DNA from: Pomacea canaliculata
Lineage: Eukaryota; Mollusca; Gastropoda; Architaenioglossa; Ampullariidae
Direction of reading: 5' to 3'
DNA: 64,000 bases
NCBI RefSeq assembly: GCF_003073045.1
Contig: NC_037590.1
Location: 36,448,751 to 36,512,750, forward strand
The notes beneath the pieces were generated by a model, which made no database searches, was not told the DNA's origin, and saw nothing but the letters and a program-made list of their open reading frames with translations. Shown here in pieces: positions 23,401 to 35,400 of this stretch (the first letter of the stretch is position 1; each line of letters begins with the position of its first letter). The translations under genes and the position numbers were made by a program.

Positions 23401-26400
23401 TAATGTGTCTGAGATTGAAGTGTGCCTTATATTTGTTCTACTCTCAGACTATCAAGAAAATAAAATTGGAGTGTGTTCAATTTTGATTCGACAGCTCAGC
23501 TTGTGAAGCAACAGGCAGAGCGGGCCATGAGAAAAGCACAAGAAGAAGCAGAGCGCAGGCAGCGAGAAGAGGAAGAGAGGAAGAGACAAGAGGAAGAAGA
23601 AAAGAAAATACAACAGCTTGTGCTGGAAGGCAAAATAATTCACAAAGATGGTGAAAACAAGGTGAGTTGCATGATGGCTTAGTGCATATATGCAAACTTG
23701 CTTGTCTGTTGCTGTATGTGGCTTATGTTTAAACCATATAAAATTTGCCTGAATTTTTTCAAAAACATTTTAAATAAAAACTGTTCAAACAATGTTTTCC
23801 TTGCAATACTGAGTTGCATACATCTTAAAACTTTAAAGAATATTCTGCATATGAAATTAGTTTTGTGTAAATGGCTTTAATTCATTGCAAGTTAACATTG
23901 CCCAGAATTAGAGGTAAATACTGTTTCATTGTGTGATATTCATCTGCATTTTGGAAAGAGGTCAACATCTCATTTTGTGTAATGTTTGAAAACAAAGTTG
24001 TTATCCAGCAGAACCTTCAGAGCGCATGCTTTTGAAGTTTTTGTATGGACTGGGGCCTTCAGTAGAAATAACTATGTGCTCCTAATCCACCATTACCCCC
24101 ACCCCCACTCCCCCCCCAAAAAAAAATCATTAAATAAAATACAAAGCATTTTTGCCAAAAAAGCTAATGACAAAAACTGTCTTCTGTTAACTTGTGACCA
24201 AGTTTATGTTTGATCTCATGTGTAACTCAGGCTAGCCTTAACACTTTTTGCTAGTAGTTTTGTTCTCATTGAACAGTTATTAACTACATATTTACTGGTT
24301 ACAGGATATAACTATGTTAGAAGAGTCTTCCAGCATCTTAACAGCAACCATGAATGAAGTGGTCAACACCACAATGAACTTGTCTCATAACTCTCAAAAA
24401 AATGGTCAGGTAACATCCTCTTCAACGCAGATTAAAGAAACTACCACCACCATTATCACCACCACTACCACGACCACGACCACTGTTCATATGGAAGGTG
24501 CATCTGCCGAGGCATTCAACCACACCAAACCTCTCAACATTTCTGGTAGGGACAGCTTACTGTCATGCATCCCCTCAGAGTCTATCCCAGAAAGTACAGG
24601 ACAAGATGATAAACCCAAACCTAAGGTTGTCAGCTTACAGTCTCTGATTCCTAATGTGAAAACTTCAGCACTGCAAGTGGAAGATAAAGGTGGAGGTGGA
24701 ATGCCAAAGATCACTCCAGGCACCAAGACAGTATTGGTTGTCAACAGGGAAGGGGGTAAGGTAACCTTGCAGGTAGCTGCTCAGGCATTGGAGAAGCTGA
24801 ATGATGCTGGGAAGGGAGAAGAACTCACAATGACTCAGCAGATGTCATCCACCACTACAACAGCAGCATCAGGTTAGACTAGAGAAAGAGAGTAAGCAGG
24901 AATAAGTCATGTGATTAAAAGTTTAGAATTGTTGTGAAAGGGTCTGACTTTTCATATTTAGGTAGGAGAGGGATACTCTTGGTTTTTTTTTTTTGTTTAC
25001 TTTTAATGCTGCTGTCTTATCTCTCTTCTTTTTTTTTTTTTATTCCTTTCATCTTATCTTTGATCTCTACTTTTCTTCTTGTACATTTATTCCTATCTCT
25101 TGATCTCCTTTTTTCTTCAGCATTGTATACGACTAAAGAATTTCTTTCAAGAATATGAACCATAGTGTTTTCCTACATGATTGAAGATCTTTACTGTTCT
25201 TCAGGAATTGAGACCAGGAGAATTCTTACAAGATCAAAAACTGGATCACTGACACCCAAGCAGTTTACAGATTCTATCACCACAACTACATCATCCCTGA
25301 AAATGTCTGGCAAGAGCTCAGCTGATGATGTGCTGGTTATCAACAAAGATGGAGAAATAAGTCGCATCACTCGTAGCAAAACACTGTCTTCTTCATCTAT
25401 TGCAGTGTCACAATATTTCAGACTTGGTAAGAACCTAAAGCAAGATATGTTAGTGTTCACTTTTTCATTTCATAAATCTTGCCAGTCTACAAAAAGAATT
25501 CAAATATGAGCAGTTAAGGTGACCGCCTTACATTCACAATCTAGATTCCACCCAGTAAACTTGTGCACTTGTTTCCTTCAGCATTATGTTCTTTACTGAT
25601 AGCTTTAAATGTTATTTTTGTGCGTTGTCTTCATAACCTTCGACCAGACCATTTAATTTCTTAGTCTTGAGTTTCAAACTTAAAGAAAGCATGTTGTATT
25701 TTAAAGAAATTGGCACTATCTCTTTGTCAGGCATGGAAGGTGGCTACAAGTCATATCAGAATCAGTACTCCACAAATCCTTTGGCTCTCAACAAACACCA
25801 GCACAACGAAGAACGGGACAAGCGCCGCCATTTGTCACACAAGTTTTCACTCACACAGGCCAGTGAATTCAAGTGGAATGGCTCAGTGTATGGCAACAGA
25901 GCCATTACCATGGCTACTCTGCGCCTGAGCATTGTGCAGCTTGAGAACAACATCCCAGCAGCTTTCTTACATCCTAACTGGAGTATTCACAGATCTAACT
26001 GGCAGAAAGCAGTACACATGTGTCAAAGCCCTCAAGACTTTGCTCTGGCTTTGGCTATTCTGGAAGCCTGCATGAAGCCTGTCATTTTCAATCCTGTGTG
26101 GCATGAGTCACTTGGTGAGATACAATTTACTAGTAGCTCATAGATGCTTTTGTTGAATTATGTATCTCTAAAAGTGCAGTCATTTACCATTTGATGACTA
26201 GATAGTGTGCACTGTTTACCTGTGCTAGCGACATCTGTTATAGTTCATTCTGGTGTGTGTGTGCATATTGTATTCTTGGCTGAATTCTAAGCCGTCCATT
26301 TATTGTTGAAGGTCATACTCGGCTGCAGCGAATCACAAGTGGTGATAGAGAAGAGATGAAGAAACGGGAAAAAGAAGCAAGGAAAAGGAAGGAAGAAGAA

Positions 26401-29400
26401 GAAGAAGGAAAACCTTTGGTTTGGATTAAGTATCCTCTAGGACTCAAGCATCAGGTAATGAATATAAGCATTGTACACGAATAATATTTATAACTATCCT
26501 GTCTTTTGTAAAGTATTGGCCAGGATCTTAGAAGAAGCTAAAGAATGATCTCCATGCCAGTCACTTAAAAATAATGTGAATTAGCAAACATGTTTAAGGT
26601 TGAATTTTATAGACTTAAGTACTAAAACATTCTCCATCATTTTTACATATTTAAAAAAAATTAATTGATGTACATGGACAATCTTGTACAATTGCAACTC
26701 TTGTTTTGCCAAACCATTTTGGTTCCCCAACCCCCATCCTCCAACCAAAATGTCCACTTAATTAAATTAAGCTCAGGGCTTCTGCTAGGGCTAAATTCTT
26801 TGGGGTCCCAGGGACCCCTTCAGATTTTTAAGGGGTCCCTGTTCTTTGCCCAAATTTGAAGGGGACCCCATTGACGAAAATTGAAGGGGTCCTCCGAACT
26901 TTTAATGCGTACTGTACGCAATTTTTTTGCGTAAGCAGAAGCCCTGTAAGCTGAAGGAAAGAATGCATGGATCGGGTGTTTTCTGTTATTTATGAAATCT
27001 AGAAGAAAACCATCTTGAAATTTGTGCATCAATATATTTAATATGATCTTATATAGGTTATACAATGCTATTGTTTTCAGGTGTGGAAACAAAGAGGTGA
27101 AGAATATCGAGTTACAGGTGGCAATGGCTGGCTGTGGGTGAGTTCAACTCATGTTGGGAACTTTACCCCTCAGGATACTGTTGGCTTGCGCAGCGTTGCT
27201 GTCAAAATTCGCAATCGACGTTTAAAGGCAGCCAAGGCTTTATCTAAGTCAAAAACTTCGGAAGAAGACAAAGACCCAGAGAATGGGGATGGAGGGGATA
27301 TAGAAGATGCCAAGGAGGCCGAGAATACAAAGGCAGCAGACAGCACAGGATTCTCTACTTCAAAGGCAGCCTCAGAGAACATGTGTATTTTGCGGAGTTT
27401 AGCATTTGATGGTGGAGAGCAGAGAATGAATACAGATGCTCATGACGAAGCAAAAGATGAGCAGACAGCAGAAATAATGGAAGTTGATGCATCTGAAAAT
27501 GACAGCCAGGCCTCTTTAGTAGCTGCGGCAGAAACAGGTCCCAGCTCACCAAATACAGTTAAATCTTCCACATCCAGTGACCAGGACACTAAAGTACATC
27601 CATCACTGGCTGGAAACAAACTTACTATGTTCACTCGCAACTGGGGTAACTTTGCAGATAAGCGAGATGCTGAACTGGCCAAGGAAGTGTTCTCCAAGAT
27701 GCCAGACAAGGTGACAGATGTCGACGTAATTAATGTTTCTGATGCCATGCAGAACCGCACACATTATCCCAAGGTGACTAAGCCCTACTCTAAGCTGGAC
27801 TCACTGTTGGAACGTCGCCTAAAGGCAGAGGAGATTGAGTCTAAACAGCGTGCTGCCCTGGAGCAACAGATCCAGTGGAAGTTGAAATATGAGGAAAAAG
27901 CCAAGATGGGCCATGAGAGTAAAGACATCAAACCTAGTCTAGACATTCTTATAAATGGTTTGCCACAGAGCAAAACACCATCACGTTCTAGCAGTTGTTA
28001 CTCACCTCTGTGTCACAGTTTAGGTCCTGAAGCTTGTTATTCACCAGCCTGTAAATCTCTGGCAGCAGCAGACTTAAATGCAGGTAAATCAGATTTGTGT
28101 ACATTGACGAAGAGTGAATCTACAGAAGTGAAAGTGGAAGTAAAAGTGGAAGCAAAAACAGCTTCTAGTGTGGCAGCAAGTGATGTGACCAAGTGTGACA
28201 GTAAATTGGCAGCAAAGCTCATCAAAGAAGAGCCTTTGGACACTTCTCAAGGCTCACTTAAGGCAGCTAACATAACCTTGGAGGAAGAAGAGATCGATGT
28301 GGAAGGGGACAGAGAGGGAGAAAATTCAAACTCTTCCACTGCTTCTGACAAACTTCTGAACTCTCTAAAAGCTAAACCCCCAACCTCCAATAGTGGAGAT
28401 AATGGTGAAAAGTCTCAAAAGGCAGCAACTTCAAAAGACAGTGATGCAGGAACTGTCAAGACGTCTTCAACAAAGGTCTCATTATCCACATCGCTACTCA
28501 CCAAAGACCAAGCAGAGAGTTCTAATGACAAGTCCAGCAGTTTGCTACCAGGAATTAAAGATTCTGTTTCGGTAGCTCATAGTTTATCCAGCCGTTCAGG
28601 TCTGACCCTTTCCCAAGCACAGCTTGCACTGACGCAGGCCATCATGAAGATGAGTGTTGAAGAGTTGCGAGCCAAAATACCACCTGTCCGTCATACACAA
28701 GACAAATTCAAATTGCCTCGGGTTGCGCGAATAGGAGCAAAACAGAGAAGTAAGACAATGAAGAAAGCCAGTCTGCCTGTTTGCCAGAAGTTTCAGACAA
28801 CAAGTAAACGGAAGAGCATTTTTGTTTTGGAAAACTATGAATTGGCAAAATTGGCAAGACGTGGGGGCTTCCGCGAAACATCAGGCTTCAACTACAACTG
28901 CAAGATGAATAATGTAAACTGGATCTATCCATGCCCACGGCCATTATTCAAAACAGCATGGCGGTATCGCACCCAAACACTCACCTCTTTGGCTGCAGCT
29001 GCTTTGCAGTTGCGCATTCTCTGGGCATGCACCCGGTGGGATGATCTGGCAGTCAAGCCACCTGCTGGTGGTACCAACACCATCTCAACTGAGACTGAAA
29101 TCACCACAACAGAACTTCTGAAACGACGAGATATTGGACCACATGGTCTGAGATCTGAGTACCAGGTGCGAAAAATTGTTGTGCCCCTGGGCATCACAAA
29201 CCAACCTAAAGGTGAGAGAATATGCCTTTTCTTACCACTGACACTTGTTGACATAACACATTATAACTTCTTCACACAGTAGCTCCTAGGCACTCCCTGA
29301 ACCATTTTCAAACAGTTATCTTCCTTAGATTTTAAAGAAAGCAACTTTTACTGAAAGTGTCTGAAATTTCCCATCACAGCCTTTCAATGCAAAAATGGCA

Positions 29401-32400
29401 TTGATCATGCTGAGTGCTACACAGAAAAAGAAGCTTATGACCTTGTGATGATATTTGCCTGATGAAATGGAAAGCAAAGAAAGCAGCACTTCTTTTTCAG
29501 AAGATTTTATTGATGAAAATAAAATTCAGCAGTAATGGTCAGTGAACTGCCCACAGCTAATAGCAAGGGAAAACTTTGTCAAAATTCTGTTTGAAATACC
29601 TCACACATTTTGGATTTACCCAGAAGCATACTTTCAGGATGAATCAAGCGAGAAATGGTTGATTGTTTATTTTGTATTTTGTTAGGTTTGTTTTATCCTT
29701 TGATTTCTTTTAGTTTTTTTTATATATATTTTTGGGACAGTATAGTATTTTCCTTCATGTCAGGGTAACTAGTTCCATCTTATTGCTGCATTACAAATGA
29801 ATCAAACTTCACATGTAAGATATGGCCATTCTTCTTTATTCTTTCTCTAATTTTTTTTAAATTTCTTTTAATTTCCCTGTTTTTTGTGACAGTTTGTAAT
29901 TCAGTTAAAAAAGGGTAAAACAACAGAAGCACTTAAGGTCATTAAGAAATTTAATCTCTTGCAGAAATAATTTGCAGGAGGTTCTTGCATGGTTATTATC
30001 TTGCACTAACTGCATCGACTTTATCCAAGTAATATAATCTGTTTAAAAGCCACAAATGTCATCCTGACAACTGCAAGGAGTATGGATAGTTCTGATTACT
30101 TTCTGTGTGGATAATCTTTAAACATTTCAGGTTCAGGTGTTTACAGTTTTTTTTTTATTATTATTAACATCACAGAAAAGTATACACCTCAGCGTAGTGG
30201 CTTGCGAGAGCGAAAACGAGTGGAATCGCCACGACAGACAGAACCTAGTGTCACAGAGACCTGGGTTCCAGAAGAGGAATTGGAACTTTGGGAGATTCGT
30301 CAATTTGGAGAAAAGTGAGTGAACTAAGGCTTCCCAACCCTCTCTTAAATACAAGCCCCAAATAATGTGAAGAATATATTTTCTATGTAAATGTCATCTG
30401 TAGTAGAACTACCTCCCCACCACAACATACAACCAACAATTTGTGTTCTATTACAACTTTTTGCAGAAGTCATGTGTTAACAGAAAAGGAAGTACATTTT
30501 AAAATAGACTGTTTCTGACCAACCATTTGCTCCATATAATGATTTTCTGCAGAAGTACTGTAAAATAAGTGAAGTAAATTTCCAAAGAGACTTCTTGTTC
30601 ATTGTTGTCTCTTTGTTAATCACCACATGTCAGTCAACTGTGCTTCATTACAACCATTTACAGAAGTCTTGTGTTTATAAAAATAAGATTTTTGTGACTG
30701 TTTTATTGCGACTTTTTCAGGAAAAATGCTTTTTTTAAAAAAAAGCATTTAGTGAATTTTAAGAGCAGCATCTTTGTCTACCATAGTACACATATATTGA
30801 TCAGTTGCCCTTACCTGGTGTGTTAGTTGATGAAAAAATAATAGTAGGATTGTTGTGGCACATTTCCTCGCATGAAGGTGAGCACAGTGTGCTTTACAAA
30901 CAGGGTTCCCAGGTCCTTGCAAGGTCCTTTTAAGTCCTTTTATATTGAATTTTCGCCAAAAGGCCTTTTAAGTCCTTTTATTTGCCATGCGGTCCTTTCA
31001 AATTCTCACACAGGTCCTTACATTTTCTCTGTGACCCTTTTAAGTCCTTTTATCGATAAAATATTACAACAAATTTATTTCCGGAGTAGACTTTGGCGCA
31101 AAATACCGACGATTTTTCGCTGCATTGCTATTTTAATCACATGACTACCCAGTCTCGCTCGCGGCGGGAACGTCCGTTTCGGCCTTTCGCGAGTTCACTC
31201 TCGTCGTGTCGACCACATTTCTTTGTCTGCTTAACAATTTGAAAGATGCCGGGGGGGGGGGCGTTAGTGTTTTACGCCGTGTCAGCAACTCAGGCTATAT
31301 TACGGCAAGCAGCCAGCCCTGTAAACAGATGCCACGTGCAGAGAAAGAACAGCGTGCCCGAGACGAGAAATGAACTCAGGGCAGCCAACCTTCACTGTAT
31401 TGGTGACAGGCGCTAACCGTTGCGCCACTGGGCCGCTGTGAAAGATGCCGGGGAAGTGCTCTTTTCAGGAGAAGTGGCTAAAGGAAGACAAGTATAAAGA
31501 TTGGTTAATAAAAGACTCGAGCAATAAACATTTGGCACGATGTGCTGCCTGCAAAATATCTCTGAATCTTTCATCAATGGGCGAAAGTGTTCTGAAACAG
31601 CACATGGTTACCGAAAGACACCAAAGGCAAATAAAAGTATTTCTGAAAGATGCGCGCTTTTGTGTAACTGATTACTTTCGTCATCGAGAACATCCACAGC
31701 CCGCTCAAAATCAGACGGCACCGACCAGCTCTGCAAGTGTGTCCAGTAAGTTGACAATTATTTATCTTTAGCGATTCATTTAGTTAACGATGTGGGTACT
31801 TAGAAAAACACATTAAATTAAAGCGTGCATAACATTTTGCGGTTTTTTTTCCACTCTTTATTAAGCCTATCGTCTAATTTACGGTGAAGCCAATAGCTTA
31901 AAGATCAGTAAATAGCAAAGAATTATTTAAATTAAAAAGTTGAGATTTTCATTTTCTCATGATTCGAACTACAAATAGAGTTTTATACAATCACGAATCT
32001 TACTACAGCTTTGCTGCAGAAAATTGATCTGAATTTTTGGCATCTGATCAGGAAAGATTAAAAAGAAAGTATAATTAATAATGTATGCTTATTATCCTAT
32101 TTTACCAGCAAATACATTATTTTTTGGATTTTTAAAATCAAACAATTTAACATTAAAGCTAAATCAGTTAGCTGAAAATAACTTTCATTTTCAACTATGC
32201 TGCCATCTTTATACTTTAACTTAGTTTAGTATTATTTATATTATCATGTCATTAATTATTGCTTTTTGAAACCTGTCTTTTATTCAGACAGAACATAATG
32301 TTTACAGACATAATGGTAACTTAAATGTTTTCTTTGAATAGGTTTCGTGATGAGCAATGAACGATTGAAGGCAGAGATCCTGTGGACTCTCAAGATTGTG

Positions 32401-35400
32401 GAATCACACTACAGTTTCAGATCTGCTGAAAAGTCTGCTGAACTGTTTCGACTTATGTTCCCAGACAGCCAAGTAGCTGCAGAATTTAAGTGCGGTCAAA
32501 CAAAAGCCAGTTATCTAACTTCATTTGGGCTTGCTCCTCACTTTTCGAAATTGCTTCTGGACTGTGTAAATTCGTCGCCTGAGTATGTTCTTTTGTTTGA
32601 TGAATCTTCTAACCATAAGACTCAAACTAAACAGCTGGATTTCCATGTTCGTTACTGGAGTGACAATGCTGTAAGGACTCATTACCTGACCTCGGAATTT
32701 TTGGGTCATTCCGCGGCCATAGACCTTCAACAAAAAGTTCAGTAAGGTAATTAGCGAATCAAACTTCAAGCAAGCTAATTTACTTCAAATTTCTATGGAT
32801 GGACCTTCTGTAAACCTAAACCTTCTTGAGAAAATTAATAACGACATGATTACCAATCACAATGTTGGTTTGTTAAATGTGGGCAGCTGTGGACTCCATG
32901 TTATGCACAATGCATTTAGGCGTGGGTGCGAGGCTTCTCAATGGGAGCTTGAGTCATTTCTTACATCTGCTTATATCTTGTTCAGAGACAGCCCAGCCAG
33001 AAGAGAAGATTATATAAAAGTAACTGGTTCCACATCTTTTCCAGCCAAGTTCTGTGCTCACCGATGGCTTGAAAACAATTCTGTTGCTGAAAAAGCAATT
33101 GTTATGCTTCCATACTTGGAAAAATTTGTCAAAGCTGCAATGGAGAAAAAAAATAACATTGCCAAAGAACAAATCTTTTGATATTGTAAAAGCTGGAGTC
33201 TTATCTACCCCTTTGCTTTCATGTCGTCTGGCTTTCTTTAGTTTAATTGCCAGTATACTTGAACCTTTTTTGAGAAAATACCAAGCTGATCAGCCTCTTC
33301 TTCCTTTCCTTTGTTTAGACTTACATGACATTATGAAAAATCTGATGCACAAATTTATCAAGTCAAATGTACTTAATAAATGTGAAACTGCCCTCCAACT
33401 TGTGCAGGTTGATATATGCAACAGTTCTAACCATGTCAATCTGAGCATGATCGAACTTGGCTTCAGGGTTGATAGACTACTGGCTGTAGCTAAGAAACAG
33501 TCATCAGTAAACGATGGAACTCTCATGGCCTTCAGAGCTGAATGCAGAGATTTTTTGAAAGCAGTTGTTCTAAAATTGCAGGATAAATCTCCACTGAAGT
33601 ACACCCTAGTGAGAAACATAACTTTCTTAAACCCAAAGACCATGGGGGAAAAAGACAAATCAATACAAAAAATGAAAAAGGTTTTGTTGTATTGCCAAGG
33701 TGTGAAAAGGTTTGATGATGTGACTTGTGACAAGGTATTGTCAGAGTTCCGTAATTTTCTTGACAGTTCTGCAGGTGAGTGTGGTAGTAAGGCTTTTGAC
33801 CCTATGACACAAAGACTGGATAGTTGGTTTTATGATGCCCTTGCTGAAAAGCAGAGTTTCAGGTGTTGTGGTCTGTTGTCAGACAGTTACTCCTACTCTC
33901 TCATGGTCAAGCTACAGTGGAAAGAGGATTTTCATTCAACAAAGAAACAGTAGCTGACAATCTTAGTCAGACTGCACTAAAAGCACGCAGAGTAATTCTT
34001 GATCATATTCACAGTGTGGGAGGGGTGGAAAATGTTGAGATCTCCAAACCACTGATGATATCCGCTTCTAGTGCCTATGGCAGGTATGAACGTTACCTCT
34101 CTGAGCAGAAGCAGCAGAAGGAAACAGAAGAAAAGCAGGTCCACAGAAAGAGATTAGGAGATGAGCTGGTAATACTCACAAAAAGGCTAAAGACCACCAG
34201 TGCCGAAGAACGACACCTGCTGGAACTGGCTGACAGACATAGTTTCCAGGCTGAAGAGCAAAAAAGTTTTTCACTTATTGAAAGATCTAACAACATGCGT
34301 TTGTTAGCCAAAGACAAGAAGAAGGAGATAACAAAGATTCAGTCAGACATTGATAGATTACAGGAAGAAATTAAAAGGTGTTGAATTGTGACATTCAGAA
34401 TTAATGTTTATTTCAGTTTAAATAAGCCTGCACAATTCTGTACATGTATGCTATGGAACATGTTAAAAACCAGAACTATTTAGAGGAAATTAGGTTGTGT
34501 AAAGAAATTGTATTGTTTAGTATTGGTAAAGCTGTAGGGGTGACAAAGAATTGAATTTCATCAATGAAACTTTTGCTTATAGTAGATGGATTGCTTTGTC
34601 ATTTTGTAATCTTAATCTTATGTGTATTAGTATATCATGCTGTTTATGTATATGTTTGCATGTGTTACATGTATTGTAATAAGAATGCTTAAATAATATC
34701 TCAAGGTTAAAAATAAATGGGCTGTAATGCTTGACAGTTTCGACTCATTCCATCTTTGGTTTAGCATTAGGATCACACTCTTTTCATTCCTCATCTGATC
34801 CTCCAATCCTTGGCATTCCTTGTAGTCACAAGAAAATGTTTGGTCTACACATCTGTACAACACTAGTTGCCCTTCCGTATTCGCAAAAAACGCTCTTTTT
34901 TTCAAAAGTTCTTTAGAAACTTACTCTTTCTTGAACTTTGATCTTCTAGTACTACTGTGCATAGCTCTATTTCTATCTCTCTCTTCCCGTTAGAGTGTGT
35001 GCGAGAGAGAGACACGTGAACTGACTTTTGTATTACACCAAAGAATGGCTTTCAGGTTTTGCAATTATTATTACTTAGATTTCTAGAAAACTTGGAACAT
35101 TAACGGTGTATGTTATCAGCGCGCTAAGGACACTTTTTAAGTTATCTAATCTAAATATGGCAGACAGGCATCAAAATTAACTCTTTGATTATTTATTACT
35201 AGAAATACATGTATTTGAGAACATAGAGAAGACCACAGATTCATAAATAATACATCTTTCCGACCACACAAGAGAAAAACTTAAGCATTGATGACTGTCA
35301 CTTAGGTCCTTTCGAATGCATGAAAGGTCCTTTTAAGGTCCTTTTAAGGTCCTTTTTTGGCACCATCCCTGATCCCTGGGAACCCTGTACAAAATGCAAG

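Larger units (their letters stand above)
30901..35387 (+). mobile_element. hAT-like DNA transposon, 4487 bp, nearly full length
   Basis: Ends CAGGGTTCCCAGG and CCTGGGAACCCTG are inverted repeats, with TACAAA on both sides (30895-30900, 35388-35393), a 6-bp target duplication. Both subterminal regions repeat a GGTCCTTTTAAG-type motif many times (left about 30912-31060, right about 35305-35360), probably transposase-binding sites. The interior carries a transposase gene on the plus strand (31445-34384) and a SINE. It lies in the 5.5-kb BPTF intron between exons 10 and 11, same orientation as the host gene. Autonomous in design, but the transposase reading frame is broken in this copy. Confidence 0.88.
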
